Assembly: GCF_014202645.1 (NCBI RefSeq)
Contig: NZ_JACHHG010000003.1
Location: 62,001-126,000, forward strand
Length of the DNA: 64,000 bases
DNA from: Deinobacterium chartae
Lineage (GTDB): Bacteria; Deinococcota; Deinococci; Deinococcales; Deinococcaceae
Direction of reading: 5' to 3'
Position numbers and translations under genes: made by a program. This document shows positions 23,367-32,783 of the stretch, in pieces. Within the stretch, counting starts at the first letter, position 1. The number at the start of each line of letters is the position of its first letter. The notes beneath the pieces were generated by a model. The model was not told where the DNA came from. It searched no databases and was given only the letters and a program-made list of their open reading frames with translations.

Positions 23367-24927
23367 GAGGGGCCTCCTGGGCGAGGGACACGAACGAATC
23401 CGGAGTTTCGAGAGGAATTTGCCGGACAGAACCGACTCGGAGCAGTTCCAGCACCGCGCCCTGAGGAGCTCCGCTGACCTGAAGGCCGCCCGCGCGCGGG
23501 GTCAGGCGGGTCGCGCGCCGGGCACGCGACCACGCGGCGATCTCGCAGGCAGTGAGCTCGAGGAAGCCGCGCGCGCGGGCAAGCCGCAGCGCGGCCTCGA
23601 GGGCATCTCTGACCGGGGCGTGGGCGTGCAGGTGCGCGGGGTGGCACAGCAGGTGGGCGCAGCCCGAGACCGCCTCGACCTCGCTCAGCAGCGGCCCGGT
23701 GATGCTGCTGTCACCCCAGCGCGCGGCGTCGAGGTCCATGTCCTGGCTCAGGAAACCCAGTTCGAACAGCGCGTGCCGCGCTCCGGAACGGTCTGCGCGG
23801 GCGGGCCGGTAGGGGTGGCAGGTGCCGAACACGAAACCGCGGTTGCCCATCTTGGAGCCGCCGCGCGTGCCATCGAGGGTGATGCCGCCCGCGTCGCACC
23901 ACGCGAAGAGCTCGTCCCAGCCCTCGAAGCGGGTGTAGTGGTTCTTGTTGCTGGTGGCCCGCGCCGGAGCCTGAGCGTTGTGCCGCTCGAGTTGCGCTGC
24001 GAAGGCGTCGCCGCCCCAGCGGCCCCCTTCGCGCTCGAGGGCGTTGTAGTGCAGGGCGACCTCGTGCCCGGCCGCGTGGATCGCGCGCTGCAACTCGGGG
24101 CCGTAGCCGCCCTCGAGCTCGCACCAGGTGGCGCGCAGCCCCAGTCCCGCCAGGAACGCCAGGGTGGACGCGGCGTGCGCGGGGTCGTTGCCGTCGCTGT
24201 CCAGGCTCAGGTGAAAGGCAGCCGGAGCCGCAGCGGGCCAGTAGGCCAGCCGGGCCACCGGCAGCGGAGAGACGGCGCGGACGATCTCTTGCAGCAGCCA
24301 GCGCCGCCAGCGGTCGGCGGCGGCCACGGCAAAGTACGGCTGGCCGCCGGGGGTGAGGCGGCGGTCCTCGAGCCAGTCGAGGGTCATGCCGTCGTCGGCC
24401 TTGAGCAGGCCGTCCTCGGTTTCGGCGCTGCCGTCCGGGGCCGAGGGCAGGTCGCGTTCCACCGGGCCGTGGCCCTGCTGCAGCCGTACGACCGTGTCGG
24501 CCACGTCCACGCTCAGGTGCAGCAGCGTTCCGGCCCCGACCCGCAGCTCCTGTACCAGCGGGGCGCGTGGCTCGCCCGCCTCGCCGTGGGCATGGTCGGC
24601 GCCGGGCAGCGCGCGGCCTTCGAAGAAGCGCAGCCGCTCGCCGTCGATGCGCGCGTGGCCCGGGGGCAGAGGGCGCGCTGCGCCGGCGGGGCCTTGCTCG
24701 AGGGCGAAGGCCAGCAGGCGTCCGCCCGCCATCAGGAAGGCGACTTCGGCCTCGCTGAGGGTCGGGGCGTCCGAGGCGCGGATCAGCAAGTCGACCTCGA
24801 GCGGGTGCGGAACGCGCTCGGTACGGGCAAAGTGCAGGCCTTCTTGCTCGAGCAGTTCGGGCAGGTAGGCGCTGAAGCGCTGGGAGAACAGGGACGAAAT
24901 CAGGACCTGAATGCGGGCGACTGGCAC
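23359..24927 (-). CDS. Polysaccharide-deacetylase-like protein
   Basis: The 522-residue product has an N-terminal part of about 230 residues that I do not recognise. A region like the glycoside hydrolase/deacetylase superfamily follows: FHLSLDSDGNDPAHAASTLAF resembles the metal-binding D-D motif near residue 240, HEVALHYNALE the second ligand block, and CHPAHLHAHAPV a late His motif. A C-terminal beta-rich tail covers about the last 60 residues. No signal peptide is seen, so a cytoplasmic sugar deacetylase is likely. The GTG start is supported by CCGGAGGTACGC. The TTCAA operator abuts this site and should block its expression directly. Confidence 0.7.
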   Translation of the reverse strand: MPVARIQVLISSLFSQRFSAYLPELLEQEGLHFARTERVPHPLEVDLLIRASDAPTLSEAEVAFLMAGGRLLAFALEQGPAGAARPLPPGHARIDGERLRFFEGRALPGADHAHGEAGEPRAPLVQELRVGAGTLLHLSVDVADTVVRLQQGHGPVERDLPSAPDGSAETEDGLLKADDGMTLDWLEDRRLTPGGQPYFAVAAADRWRRWLLQEIVRAVSPLPVARLAYWPAAAPAAFHLSLDSDGNDPAHAASTLAFLAGLGLRATWCELEGGYGPELQRAIHAAGHEVALHYNALEREGGRWGGDAFAAQLERHNAQAPARATSNKNHYTRFEGWDELFAWCDAGGITLDGTRGGSKMGNRGFVFGTCHPYRPARADRSGARHALFELGFLSQDMDLDAARWGDSSITGPLLSEVEAVSGCAHLLCHPAHLHAHAPVRDALEAALRLARARGFLELTACEIAAWSRARRATRLTPRAGGLQVSGAPQGAVLELLRVGSVRQIPLETPDSFVSLAQEAPHA

Positions 24928-24937
24928 GCGTACCTCC

Positions 24938-24961
24938 GGTTAGTTCAAAAACTGTTTGATC
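24938..24961. promoter_or_regulatory. ROK-regulon operator copy B
   Basis: The site begins GGTTAGTTCAA and continues AAACTG. It overlaps the ribosome-binding region of the deacetylase-like gene and lies in the space shared with the divergent ROK repressor, so it could control both. Confidence 0.6.
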
Positions 24962-25040
24962 TATCCTGACATATTTTGCCGTGTAGCGTGCGATACCTTT
25001 GGCAAACCCAGCGAGAGCTCCGCCTGAATAGCGGATTGTT

Positions 25041-25060
25041 GGTTTATAATTGAGAAAATC
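25041..25060. promoter_or_regulatory. Degenerate operator-like site before the ROK gene
   Basis: GGTTTATAATTGAGAAAATC partly resembles the shared operator but lacks the TTCAA core in the right register. It may serve autoregulation. Confidence 0.3.
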
Positions 25061-25083
25061 TGGTTGAAGCAGGTGATTTGCAG

Positions 25084-26292
25084 GTGCAGAAACTCGGCAG
25101 CAAGGCGCTGGTGAAGCGCATGAACCGCGCAGCAGTCTTGAACGCGGTCCGCGAGCGCGGTCAGATCGGCCGCGCCGAGATCGCTGACCTGACCCACATC
25201 AGCCGCGCCTCGGTCACCTACATCGTGGCCGAACTGCTCGAGGAAGGCTGGCTGATCGAGCAGGAAAAAGGACAGACCACGCCCAGCGGCGGACGCCCCC
25301 CGATCCTGCTGCAGTTCAACCCGGACTCGGTGTACGCGGTGGTGGTGATGCTGGGCTCCGAACGCACCGCCGTATCGCTGGGCAACGCCGACGCTGCGGC
25401 GCTGTATACCCACTCGGTACCCGCGCGCCCCGAGGCCGGGGCCGCCGAGACGGTCGAGATCGTCTCGGCCCTGATCGAGCGTGCCCTGAAAGAGTCGCGG
25501 GTAGACCGCGAGCGGGTGCGCGGCGTGGTGATCGGCGTGCCCGGGCTGGTGGACTCGCTCAACTCGGTGGTGCACTACTCGGCGCGCTTGCCCGGACTGC
25601 GCAACGTGGACCTGGGCGCGCAGGTGCAGGCCCGGGTGAAGTTGCCGGTCGCGGTCGAGAACGAAACCCGCCTGATCGGCTGGGGCGAGCAGAAGTTCGG
25701 GCACGGACAGGGCCGCTCGCCGCTGGTGTGCGTCAACATCACGCTCGGTATCGGGTCGTGCGTGATCCTCGAGGACCGCATGCTGTTTGGCAGTTCGTAC
25801 TCGGCCGGGCAGTTCGGGCACATGACCGTGGACGCGGACGGCAGCCTGTGCGAGTGCGGCAACCGCGGCTGCTGGGAGACGCTGGCGAGCAACGCCGCGC
25901 TGCTCGAGCGCGCCCGCAGGGCGGGGGCTCCCTGGTCCGAGAATCCCAGCGTGGAGGGCATCCTCGAGGCATCCGCCCGGGGCGACGCCCGGGCCCGCGC
26001 GCTGCTGCGCGAGACCGCCACCCACATCGGGGTGGGGATCGCCAACATCATCAACATCGTGAACCCCGAGGTGATCGTGCTGCACGGCAAGGTTTTCGGG
26101 GCCGGGGAGGAACTGCTGCGCGGGGTGCGCCACGTGGTGGCCGACCGGGCCCTCAAGCTTCCGGCGCTCAACGCCCAGATCGTGATCTCGGACCTGGGCG
26201 AGCGCGCCGGACTGGCGGGCGGGGTGAGCCTGGTGGTGCGCCGCACCCTCGAGGCGCCGCTGGTGCGGCGCGAGAACGACCTGTACCTGTAG
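25084..26292 (+). CDS. ROK-family transcriptional repressor
   Basis: This protein of about 400 residues has an N-terminal winged helix-turn-helix (GQIGRAEIADLTHISRASVT, residues about 20-40) and a C-terminal ROK sugar-kinase-like domain. The ROK zinc motif CECGNRGCWE is intact near residue 256, and VVIGVPGLVD and TLGIGSCVIL are family blocks. It lies divergently to the deacetylase/aminotransferase pair and next to the large sugar operon. It is therefore the natural regulator of the four shared operators, with a sugar or amino sugar as inducer. GTG 25084 (GGTGA upstream) and TTG 25078 are both possible starts. Confidence 0.9.
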   Translation: MQKLGSKALVKRMNRAAVLNAVRERGQIGRAEIADLTHISRASVTYIVAELLEEGWLIEQEKGQTTPSGGRPPILLQFNPDSVYAVVVMLGSERTAVSLGNADAAALYTHSVPARPEAGAAETVEIVSALIERALKESRVDRERVRGVVIGVPGLVDSLNSVVHYSARLPGLRNVDLGAQVQARVKLPVAVENETRLIGWGEQKFGHGQGRSPLVCVNITLGIGSCVILEDRMLFGSSYSAGQFGHMTVDADGSLCECGNRGCWETLASNAALLERARRAGAPWSENPSVEGILEASARGDARARALLRETATHIGVGIANIINIVNPEVIVLHGKVFGAGEELLRGVRHVVADRALKLPALNAQIVISDLGERAGLAGGVSLVVRRTLEAPLVRRENDLYL

Positions 26293-26525
26293 CGGTGAAC
26301 CGGGCCGTGCCTTAGAGCGGAAAAGCCGTCTTCGGAAGGGCCTGCGTCCGTGCCGTCCGCGTGTACGGCGATCCGCCGCGCGGTCCGGTGGTCGAGGGTG
26401 CGGACGGGCCTGCTGCGCGAGACGGGCCGGTTGTGGAACTGCCGCGGCTCCGACCCGCAGGCCGCAGATGCGGGCAGGGGAGGGGAGCTGCGACTTGACG
26501 CACCCCGAAGGTAAGGGTAGTGTTT

Positions 26526-26550
26526 GGATAATTCAATTACTGTCATAACC
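26526..26550. promoter_or_regulatory. ROK-regulon operator copy D
   Basis: The site begins GGATAATTCAA and continues TTACTGTCATAACC, about 25 nt before the epimerase start, the first gene of the large sugar operon. The region before it (26293-26520) holds no gene that I can support. Confidence 0.6.
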
Positions 26551-26572
26551 CGCCGACCCGGAAAGGATCCGC

Positions 26573-27589
26573 ATGCACTCTGTTGCCGAACTCGAGGCCG
26601 CCATGGCCACCCCCAGCGAGGCCCTCATCGAAGACCTGCGCCGTCTGGACGGCGACCTGCTGGTTCTGGGCGCTGCAGGCAAGATGGGTCCCACCCTCTG
26701 CCAGCTCGCCCAGAACGCCCTGAACGCCGCCGGAACCGGGCGCCGCGTGACCGCCGTGTCCCGCTTCAGCAGCCCCGGCTCGCGCGACGCCCTTGCGGCC
26801 CACGGGATTCAAACCCTGGCCTGCGACCTGCTCGACGACGCCCAGATCGACGCCCTGCCCGACTGCGAGAACGTGCTGTTCATGGTGGGTACCAAGTTCG
26901 GCACCAGCGGCAATCCCCACCTCACCTGGCGCAACAACGTGTACGTGCCCGCCCGCGTCGCCGACCGCTACCGCGCCTCGAGGATCGTGGTGTTCTCCAG
27001 CGGCAACGTGTACCCGTTCAGCCGCCTCGCGCACGGCGGGACCAGCGAGGAAACCGCGCCGGACCCGGTCGGCGAGTACGCGCAGTCGGTGCTGGGCCGC
27101 GAGCGCATGTTCGAGTACGCCGCCGCCACCTACGGCACCCGGGTGCTGCAGTACCGCCTGAACTACGCCATCGACCTGCGCTACGGCGTGCTGCACGAGG
27201 TGGCGCGCGCGGTGTGGGAAGGGCGGCCGGTCAACGTGCAGATGGGGGCCGTGAACGTGATCTGGCAGGGCGACGCCAACGAGGTGGCCCTGCGCGCGCT
27301 GCACCACGCCGCCAACCCCCCGAAGATCCTCAACGTCACCGGCCCCGAGACGGTCAGCGTGCGCTGGCTGGCCGAACGCTTCGGCGAACTGCTGGGCCTG
27401 CCGGTGACCCTCGAGGGGACCGAGAGCGACACCGCGCTGCTCAGCAACGCTTCGCAGGCGCACGAACTGTTCGGCTACCCGCGCGTCACCCTGCGCGAGA
27501 TGATGCGCCTCACCGCCGACTGGGTGCGCCGGGGCGGTCAGAGTGCCGGGAAACCCACGCACTTCCAGGAGCGGCAGGGGAAATTCTGA
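26573..27589 (+). CDS. NAD(P)-dependent epimerase/dehydratase-like protein
   Basis: The 338-residue product has an extended-SDR Rossmann fold with LVLGAAGKMGPTLCQLA as the nucleotide loop (residues 31-47) and VVFSSGNVYPFSR as the Ser-containing strand near 135-147. The expected Tyr is in GEYAQSVLGRE, but the usual YxxxK lysine is not in place, so catalysis may differ or be lost. GAAAGGAT precedes ATG 26573. It opens the eight-gene sugar operon behind an operator, and its stop overlaps the M20 gene's start (ATGA). It probably epimerises, dehydrates or oxidises a sugar intermediate. Confidence 0.78.
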   Translation: MHSVAELEAAMATPSEALIEDLRRLDGDLLVLGAAGKMGPTLCQLAQNALNAAGTGRRVTAVSRFSSPGSRDALAAHGIQTLACDLLDDAQIDALPDCENVLFMVGTKFGTSGNPHLTWRNNVYVPARVADRYRASRIVVFSSGNVYPFSRLAHGGTSEETAPDPVGEYAQSVLGRERMFEYAAATYGTRVLQYRLNYAIDLRYGVLHEVARAVWEGRPVNVQMGAVNVIWQGDANEVALRALHHAANPPKILNVTGPETVSVRWLAERFGELLGLPVTLEGTESDTALLSNASQAHELFGYPRVTLREMMRLTADWVRRGGQSAGKPTHFQERQGKF

Positions 27590-28785
27590 TGAGCCTGCCG
27601 CCCTCCACCGCCACCCCGGAGGCGCTGCCTCCCGAGGCGCTGGCGCGGGTCATCGCGTGGCGGCGTCACCTGCACCGCCATCCTGAGCCCAGTTTCGGCG
27701 AGCTGCAGACCGCCGCCTTCGTGCGCCGCACGCTCGAGGACCTGGGAGGCGGCCCGCGACAGCTCACCCCCAACAGCGTCACGCTGGACATCGGTGAGGG
27801 CGGCCCTGTGGTCGCGCTGCGCGCCGACATGGACGCGCTGCCGATCCTCGAGGAGACCGGCCTCGAGTTCGCCTCGCAAAACCCCGGGTTCATGCACGCC
27901 TGCGGGCACGACGCGCACACCGCCATGCTGCTCGGGGCGGCCGAGTGCCTGCTGCGCCGCCCCCCGGCCCACGGGCGGGTGCGCCTGATCTTCCAGCACG
28001 CCGAGGAAATCCAGCCGGGCGGCGCGCAGGAACTGGTGCGGCTCGGTGTGCTCGAGGACGTGCGCGCCATCGTGGGCCTGCACGTGTGGGCCCCGCTCGA
28101 GGCGGGCACCCTGGCCGTTCACACCGGCCCGGCCATGGCCTCCAACGACGCTTTTACCCTCACCGTGCGCGGGCGCGGCGGGCACGCCGCCTTGCCGCAC
28201 CAGGCCACCGACGTGATCGCGGCGGCCGCGCAGGTGGTCGTGAACCTGCAGCAGGCCGCCGCGCGCGCACTCGACCCGCTCGAGCCCGCGGTGATCAGCG
28301 TCACCCAGTTCAACGGCGGGCACTCGTACAACGTGCTGCCCGACGCGGCGGTGCTGCGCGGCACCGCCCGCGCTTTCAGTCCGGCGCTGCGCGCCACGTT
28401 GCCCGAACTGATCGAGCGCGTGGCGCGCAGCGTGGCCGCCGCACACGGCGCCGAGGTGGAACTCGAATACCAGCACGGCTTCGCGCCGGTCATCAACGAC
28501 CCGGGCGTGGTCGCCCGGGTCCTCGAGGCCGCGCGCCGCGTTCCCGGACTGCGCGTGCGCCAGGACTGGCCGCCGTGCATGGCCAGCGAGGACTTCAGCG
28601 CCTATCAGGCGGCCGTACCCGGAGCTTTCGTGTTTCTCGGCGTCGGGGGAGCCGGCTACGCCCCGCATCACCACCCGCGCTTCGTCCTCGAGGAGGGGGC
28701 GCTGGGCGGCGGCGTACGCCTGCTCGAGGAAGCTGCCCGTGAGCTGCTGACCCAGGTGGCCGCAGGAACCGGACAGGAGGGATGA
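27589..28785 (+). CDS. M20-family amidohydrolase
   Basis: The 398-residue product is an M20D-type dinuclear zinc amidohydrolase, related to hippurate and N-acyl-amino-acid hydrolases. Metal-binding blocks are FMHACGHDAHTAML near residue 100, the catalytic Glu in IFQHAEEIQPGG near 140, and the C-terminal PHHHPRFVLEE. A dimerisation domain is inserted between. It is cytoplasmic and coupled by ATGA overlaps to the epimerase before and the permease after. In this locus it may remove the N-acyl group from an amino sugar or its oxidised product, rather than from an amino acid; this is inference. Confidence 0.9.
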   Translation: MSLPPSTATPEALPPEALARVIAWRRHLHRHPEPSFGELQTAAFVRRTLEDLGGGPRQLTPNSVTLDIGEGGPVVALRADMDALPILEETGLEFASQNPGFMHACGHDAHTAMLLGAAECLLRRPPAHGRVRLIFQHAEEIQPGGAQELVRLGVLEDVRAIVGLHVWAPLEAGTLAVHTGPAMASNDAFTLTVRGRGGHAALPHQATDVIAAAAQVVVNLQQAAARALDPLEPAVISVTQFNGGHSYNVLPDAAVLRGTARAFSPALRATLPELIERVARSVAAAHGAEVELEYQHGFAPVINDPGVVARVLEAARRVPGLRVRQDWPPCMASEDFSAYQAAVPGAFVFLGVGGAGYAPHHHPRFVLEEGALGGGVRLLEEAARELLTQVAAGTGQEG

Positions 28786-29699
28786 AGGTGCAGAAATCGC
28801 AGACCCTGACCGCCGTACGGCGCGACTGGCGCAAGGCTTTTTGGTCCGCCGAGGCCCGCGTCGGTTACGCCTTCTTGCTGCCGATGCTGGTGCTGTTCAT
28901 CGTGTTTCGTATCGGCCCGGCCCTGGCGGGCGTGGTGCTCTCGCTGATGGACTACCGTGTGGCGGGTGCCTCGAGGTTCGTCGGTTTTGAGAACTTTGCG
29001 CGCCTGATGCAAGACGCCCTGTTCTGGGAGAGCCTGCGGGTCACGTTCACCTACGTGCTGATCAGCGTGCCGCTGGTGACGGTCGTGGCCCTCGCCATGG
29101 CGCTGCTGGTAAACCAGCCGGTGCGCTGGCAGGGTTTTTTCCGGGCCTCGCTCTTCTTGCCGTACGTCACCAGCCTGGTCATGGCGGGCATCGTGTGGAG
29201 CTGGATGTACGAACCGGGCGGTTTCGTGAACGGCGTTCTGGGCCTGTTCGGACTGCGCCCGATCAGCTGGCTGGAGCAGGAGGCCACCGTGCTGCCTGCC
29301 ATCGCCGCCATGGCGGTGTGGAAGAGTTTCGGCTACTCGATGATGGTGCTGCTCTCGGGCCTGCTGGCCATTCCCCGCGACTACTACGAGGCCGCCGACA
29401 TCGACGGTGCACGGCCCTGGAGCAAGTTCCGCTTCATCACCCTGCCGCTCTTGAAGCCCGCGCTGTTTTTTGTGCTGGTCATCGAGACCATCGGGGCCTT
29501 CCAGGTGTTCGACGCGGTGTACGTGATGACCAGCGGCGGGCCGGTGCGCGCCTCGTACTCGATCGTGTACATGCTCTACGACCAGGGCTTCAAGTTCTTT
29601 AACTTCGGCTACGCCAGCGCCATCGGCGTGGTGCTGTTTTTGATCATCCTGGTGTTCTCGCTGATCCAGCGCAAGCTGGTGGGAAGGACCGACGCATGA
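28782..29699 (+). CDS. ABC sugar transporter permease, MalF type
   Basis: The 305-residue permease has about six membrane segments. The EAA loop, which docks the ATPase, reads YYEAADIDGARPWSKFRFIT near residues 203-222. An N-terminal cytoplasmic stretch precedes TM1 (VGYAFLLPMLVLFIVFRIG). It forms the channel with the MalG-type protein encoded next, receives sugar from the binding protein at 34757 and is coupled to both neighbours by ATGA overlaps. No ATPase gene lies in this locus. Confidence 0.93.
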   Translation: MKVQKSQTLTAVRRDWRKAFWSAEARVGYAFLLPMLVLFIVFRIGPALAGVVLSLMDYRVAGASRFVGFENFARLMQDALFWESLRVTFTYVLISVPLVTVVALAMALLVNQPVRWQGFFRASLFLPYVTSLVMAGIVWSWMYEPGGFVNGVLGLFGLRPISWLEQEATVLPAIAAMAVWKSFGYSMMVLLSGLLAIPRDYYEAADIDGARPWSKFRFITLPLLKPALFFVLVIETIGAFQVFDAVYVMTSGGPVRASYSIVYMLYDQGFKFFNFGYASAIGVVLFLIILVFSLIQRKLVGRTDA

Positions 29700-30547
29700 C
29701 CACCCTCCCCGCCGCGCCCCACGCCCGCGTGCGGCGCGGCCCCGACCGGAGCCGGGTCGCCACCTACGCCGCGCTGCTGCTGGCGACCGTTGCCACGCTG
29801 GTGCCCTTCTTGATGATGCTGATGGTCTCGCTCAAGCCCGCTGGCATCGATGGACTGGGCGAAGCCTTCAGCCTCTCGGGTCTGAGCCTCGAGAGCTACC
29901 ACCGCATCTTCGCCTCGGCCAACGTGATCGGCTGGACCGTCAACTCGCTGATCTACTCGGTGGTTTCGGTGGTGCTGGTCCTGCTGTTCGCCTCGATGGC
30001 CGGCTACGCTTTTGCCAAGAAGCGCTTTCCCGGCAAGGAGGGCCTGTTCTGGACCTTCCTGGCGATGCTGATGGTGCCCGGACAGATCACCCTGATTCCG
30101 CTGTTTATCATCCTGTCGGCCATGAACGGCATTGACACGCACTGGGGCCTGATCATCCCGACGGTCGCCAACGCGCAGGCGGTCTTCTTGATGCGCCAGT
30201 TCATCGCCGGCATTCCCGACGAGCTGATCGAGGCGGCCCGCATCGACGGGGCCTCGGAGTGGCGCATCTACTGGCAGATCATCTTGCCGCAGACCGGCCC
30301 GATCCTGGCCACGCTGGGAACTTTTGTGTTCCTGTGGCACTGGAACGACTTCCTGTGGCCGCTGCTGGTCGCGCAGGGCGACTCGATGCGCACGCTGACC
30401 GTAGGTCTGGCAGCCCTGCAGACCCAAAACGTGAACACCAGCGAGGTGATGGCGGGCACAGCGCTGTCTTTTATCCCGACCTTCCTGGTGTTTTTGCTGC
30501 TGCAGCGCTACTTTGTGCGCAGCATCATGACCAGCGGGCTCAAATGA
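29696..30547 (+). CDS. ABC sugar transporter permease, MalG type
   Basis: This 283-residue permease has six membrane segments and an EAA loop LIEAARIDGASEWRIYWQII near residues 178-197. VPFLMMLMVSLKPAG in TM1 is typical of MalG-type proteins. It pairs with the preceding permease to import a carbohydrate. The ATGA overlap with its neighbours places it inside the eight-gene operon. Confidence 0.93.
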   Translation: MTTLPAAPHARVRRGPDRSRVATYAALLLATVATLVPFLMMLMVSLKPAGIDGLGEAFSLSGLSLESYHRIFASANVIGWTVNSLIYSVVSVVLVLLFASMAGYAFAKKRFPGKEGLFWTFLAMLMVPGQITLIPLFIILSAMNGIDTHWGLIIPTVANAQAVFLMRQFIAGIPDELIEAARIDGASEWRIYWQIILPQTGPILATLGTFVFLWHWNDFLWPLLVAQGDSMRTLTVGLAALQTQNVNTSEVMAGTALSFIPTFLVFLLLQRYFVRSIMTSGLK

Positions 30548-31554
30548 CCGCTTCTGTGATCCCCACCCGGCAGATCCTGCGCACCGTTCAAGGCGGCGTG
30601 CGCTGGGAAACGCAGCCGCTGGGCGAGCTGCACCCGCGTCACCTGCGCGTGCGCACGTACGCCTCGGCGGTCTCGATCGGCACCGAGCTGACCATGCTGC
30701 GCGCCAGTCCCGAGGGGACCGCGCTGGGCTACAGCGCCAGCGGCGTGGTGGAGGCGGTCGGCACCGAGGTGCGGGGCTTCGCGCCCGGCGACCGGGTGGC
30801 GGTGTACGGCGCCCCGTACGTGCACCACGCCTCGCACCTCGAGGTGCCGATCACCCTGAGCGCGCGGGTGCCAGGCGCGGTGAGCCTCGAGGCGGCGGCC
30901 TTCGGGGGCATCGGGGCCATCGCGGTGCACGGGGTGCGTCAGGCGAAGCTCAGTTTCGGCGAACGCGCGCTGGTGGTGGGCCTGGGGCCCATCGGTCACC
31001 TGAGTGCGCTGATTCTCGAGGCCGCCGGGATCGACACGGTGTGCGTGGAGCCCGAGCCGCGCCGCCGGATGCGTGCCCGCGCGGCCGGACTGCGCGCGGT
31101 GGCTGCGCTCGAGGAGGCCGGGGACGGCTTCGACGCGGCGCTGCTGACCGCGCACGGGCCAGACAGCCTGCTCGACGCCACCGCCCAGCGGGTGCGCCTG
31201 CGCGGGGCGCTGGTGGTGGTGGGCGACCTGCCGGTGAACGCGGCGCGCGGTACGCTGTTTGCACGCGAGCTGAGCGTGTCGGTGAGCCGCGCGGGCGGTC
31301 CGGGGCGTTATGATCCGCAGTACGAGCGCGAGGCGCACGACTACCCGCTGGCCTACGTGCGCTGGACCGAGGGCCGCAACCTCGAGCTGGCGGTGCGCTG
31401 GATGGAGCGTCGCTTGAACCTGTCGCAGTTTGTGACCCACACCTACCCTGCCGCCGACGCGGCGCGCGCCTACGCGGAACTGGACCGCGACCGCGCCGCC
31501 GCGCTGGGCGTGCTGATGCGTTTTGGTGCCCCGGCACCGGAAGGAGAGCCATGA
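30544..31554 (+). CDS. Zinc-type medium-chain dehydrogenase (MDR), non-classical
   Basis: The 336-residue product has the MDR GroES-like half (SAVSIGTELTMLRASPEGT) and a Rossmann half with VVGLGPIGHLSALILEAAGI. The usual catalytic-zinc Cys/His residues at the active site are not obvious: the position normally held by CHTD-like residues reads SIGTEL. It resembles the zinc-independent subgroup acting on sugars or in biosynthetic steps. ATG 30544 overlaps the permease stop. It probably oxidises a sugar hydroxyl with NAD(P). Confidence 0.83.
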   Translation: MTASVIPTRQILRTVQGGVRWETQPLGELHPRHLRVRTYASAVSIGTELTMLRASPEGTALGYSASGVVEAVGTEVRGFAPGDRVAVYGAPYVHHASHLEVPITLSARVPGAVSLEAAAFGGIGAIAVHGVRQAKLSFGERALVVGLGPIGHLSALILEAAGIDTVCVEPEPRRRMRARAAGLRAVAALEEAGDGFDAALLTAHGPDSLLDATAQRVRLRGALVVVGDLPVNAARGTLFARELSVSVSRAGGPGRYDPQYEREAHDYPLAYVRWTEGRNLELAVRWMERRLNLSQFVTHTYPAADAARAYAELDRDRAAALGVLMRFGAPAPEGEP

Positions 31555-32783
31555 CCACCGTCGCACTGATCGGCCTGGGCAACCGCGGCTTTGACGCCTA
31601 TGGTCGCCTGATCTCTGAAATGCCCCACCTGGGGCGCGTCACCCACGCGGTAGACGCCCTGCCGGGGCGCCTGGAGCGTGCCCGCAGGCTGTTCGGCCTG
31701 GGAGAGGACGCCCTGTTTGCCCACTGGGACGCCTTTTTTGCCCTGGGCCGGGTCGCTGACGCGGTCGTGATCGCCACGCCCGACGACCAGCACCTCGAGC
31801 CGACCCTGAAGGCCCTCGAGCTCGGCTACCACGTGCTGCTCGAAAAACCGATCACCCTGCGCGAGGCGGACCTCGAGGTGCTGCTGGCCGCCGAGCGTCG
31901 CTCGGTGGGCCGGGTGACCGTGTGCCACGTGCTGCGCTACACCCCGTTCTTCTCGAAGCTCAAAGCAATGGTCGAAGCGGGCGCGGTGGGGCAACTGGTG
32001 GGCATCCAGCACACCGAGAACATCGCGCACTGGCACTTCGCGCACTCGTACGTGCGCGGCAACTGGCGCTCGACCCGCTTTGCGGCCCCGATGCTGCTGG
32101 CCAAGGCCTGCCACGACCTCGACATCCTGCGCTGGCTGGTAGACAGTCCGCCCAGGCGGGTGAGCTCGCAGGGCTCGCTGCACCACTTCCGGCCCGAGAA
32201 CCGCCCCGTAGGCGCGACCGACCGCTGTCTGGACGGCTGCGCGGTCGAGGCGAGCTGCCCCTACAGTGCCCCGCGCCTGTACCTCACGGGCGACCTCGCG
32301 GCGTGGCCCACCCGGGTGGTGTGCGATACGCCCGAGCGCGCGGCGGTGCTCGAGGCGCTGCGCAGCGGGCCGTACGGACGCTGCGTGTACGCCTGCGACA
32401 ACGACGTGGCCGACCACCAGAACGTGCTGGTGGAGTTCGAGAGCGGCGTGCAGGTCGCGCTGACCGTATCGGCCTTCACGCAGCACAACACCCGCACGCT
32501 GCAGATCTTCGGGACACACGGCGAACTGCGCGGAGACCTCGAGCGCGGCGAGATCGAGTGGCACGACTTCCGCACGCAGGAGCACCACCGCATCTCGGTG
32601 CCCACCCCGCGCGGGCGCGGGCACGCCGGCGGCGACGAGCGGCTGGTGCGCGCGTGGCTCGAGTCGCTGGCCGATCACGCCGAGCTGCGCACCACCCTGG
32701 CTGCCTCGATCGACAGCCACCGCATGGCCTTCGAGGCCGAACGGGCCCGCCTGGGCACGGCCTTGCAAGGAGAGAGCGTATGA
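31551..32783 (+). CDS. Gfo/Idh/MocA-family oxidoreductase with Cys-rich insert
   Basis: This 410-residue NAD(P)-dependent oxidoreductase has the Rossmann loop VALIGLGNRGFDAYGR at the start, the EKP catalytic block HVLLEKPITLREAD near residue 100, and the CHDLDILRWLV segment. It has an unusual Cys-rich insertion, DRCLDGCAVEASCPYSAPR, near residues 223-241, which might bind metal or form a lid. The gene is coupled by ATGA overlaps to the MDR gene before and the aldolase gene after. Members oxidise inositols, sugars and sugar acids; the substrate here is unknown. Confidence 0.9.
   Translation: MTTVALIGLGNRGFDAYGRLISEMPHLGRVTHAVDALPGRLERARRLFGLGEDALFAHWDAFFALGRVADAVVIATPDDQHLEPTLKALELGYHVLLEKPITLREADLEVLLAAERRSVGRVTVCHVLRYTPFFSKLKAMVEAGAVGQLVGIQHTENIAHWHFAHSYVRGNWRSTRFAAPMLLAKACHDLDILRWLVDSPPRRVSSQGSLHHFRPENRPVGATDRCLDGCAVEASCPYSAPRLYLTGDLAAWPTRVVCDTPERAAVLEALRSGPYGRCVYACDNDVADHQNVLVEFESGVQVALTVSAFTQHNTRTLQIFGTHGELRGDLERGEIEWHDFRTQEHHRISVPTPRGRGHAGGDERLVRAWLESLADHAELRTTLAASIDSHRMAFEAERARLGTALQGESV

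Noticed and set aside
26293-26520. Minus-strand coding frame after the ROK gene
   Set aside because: The frames are Arg/Pro-rich without a start signal; only the operator at 26526 is supported in this space.
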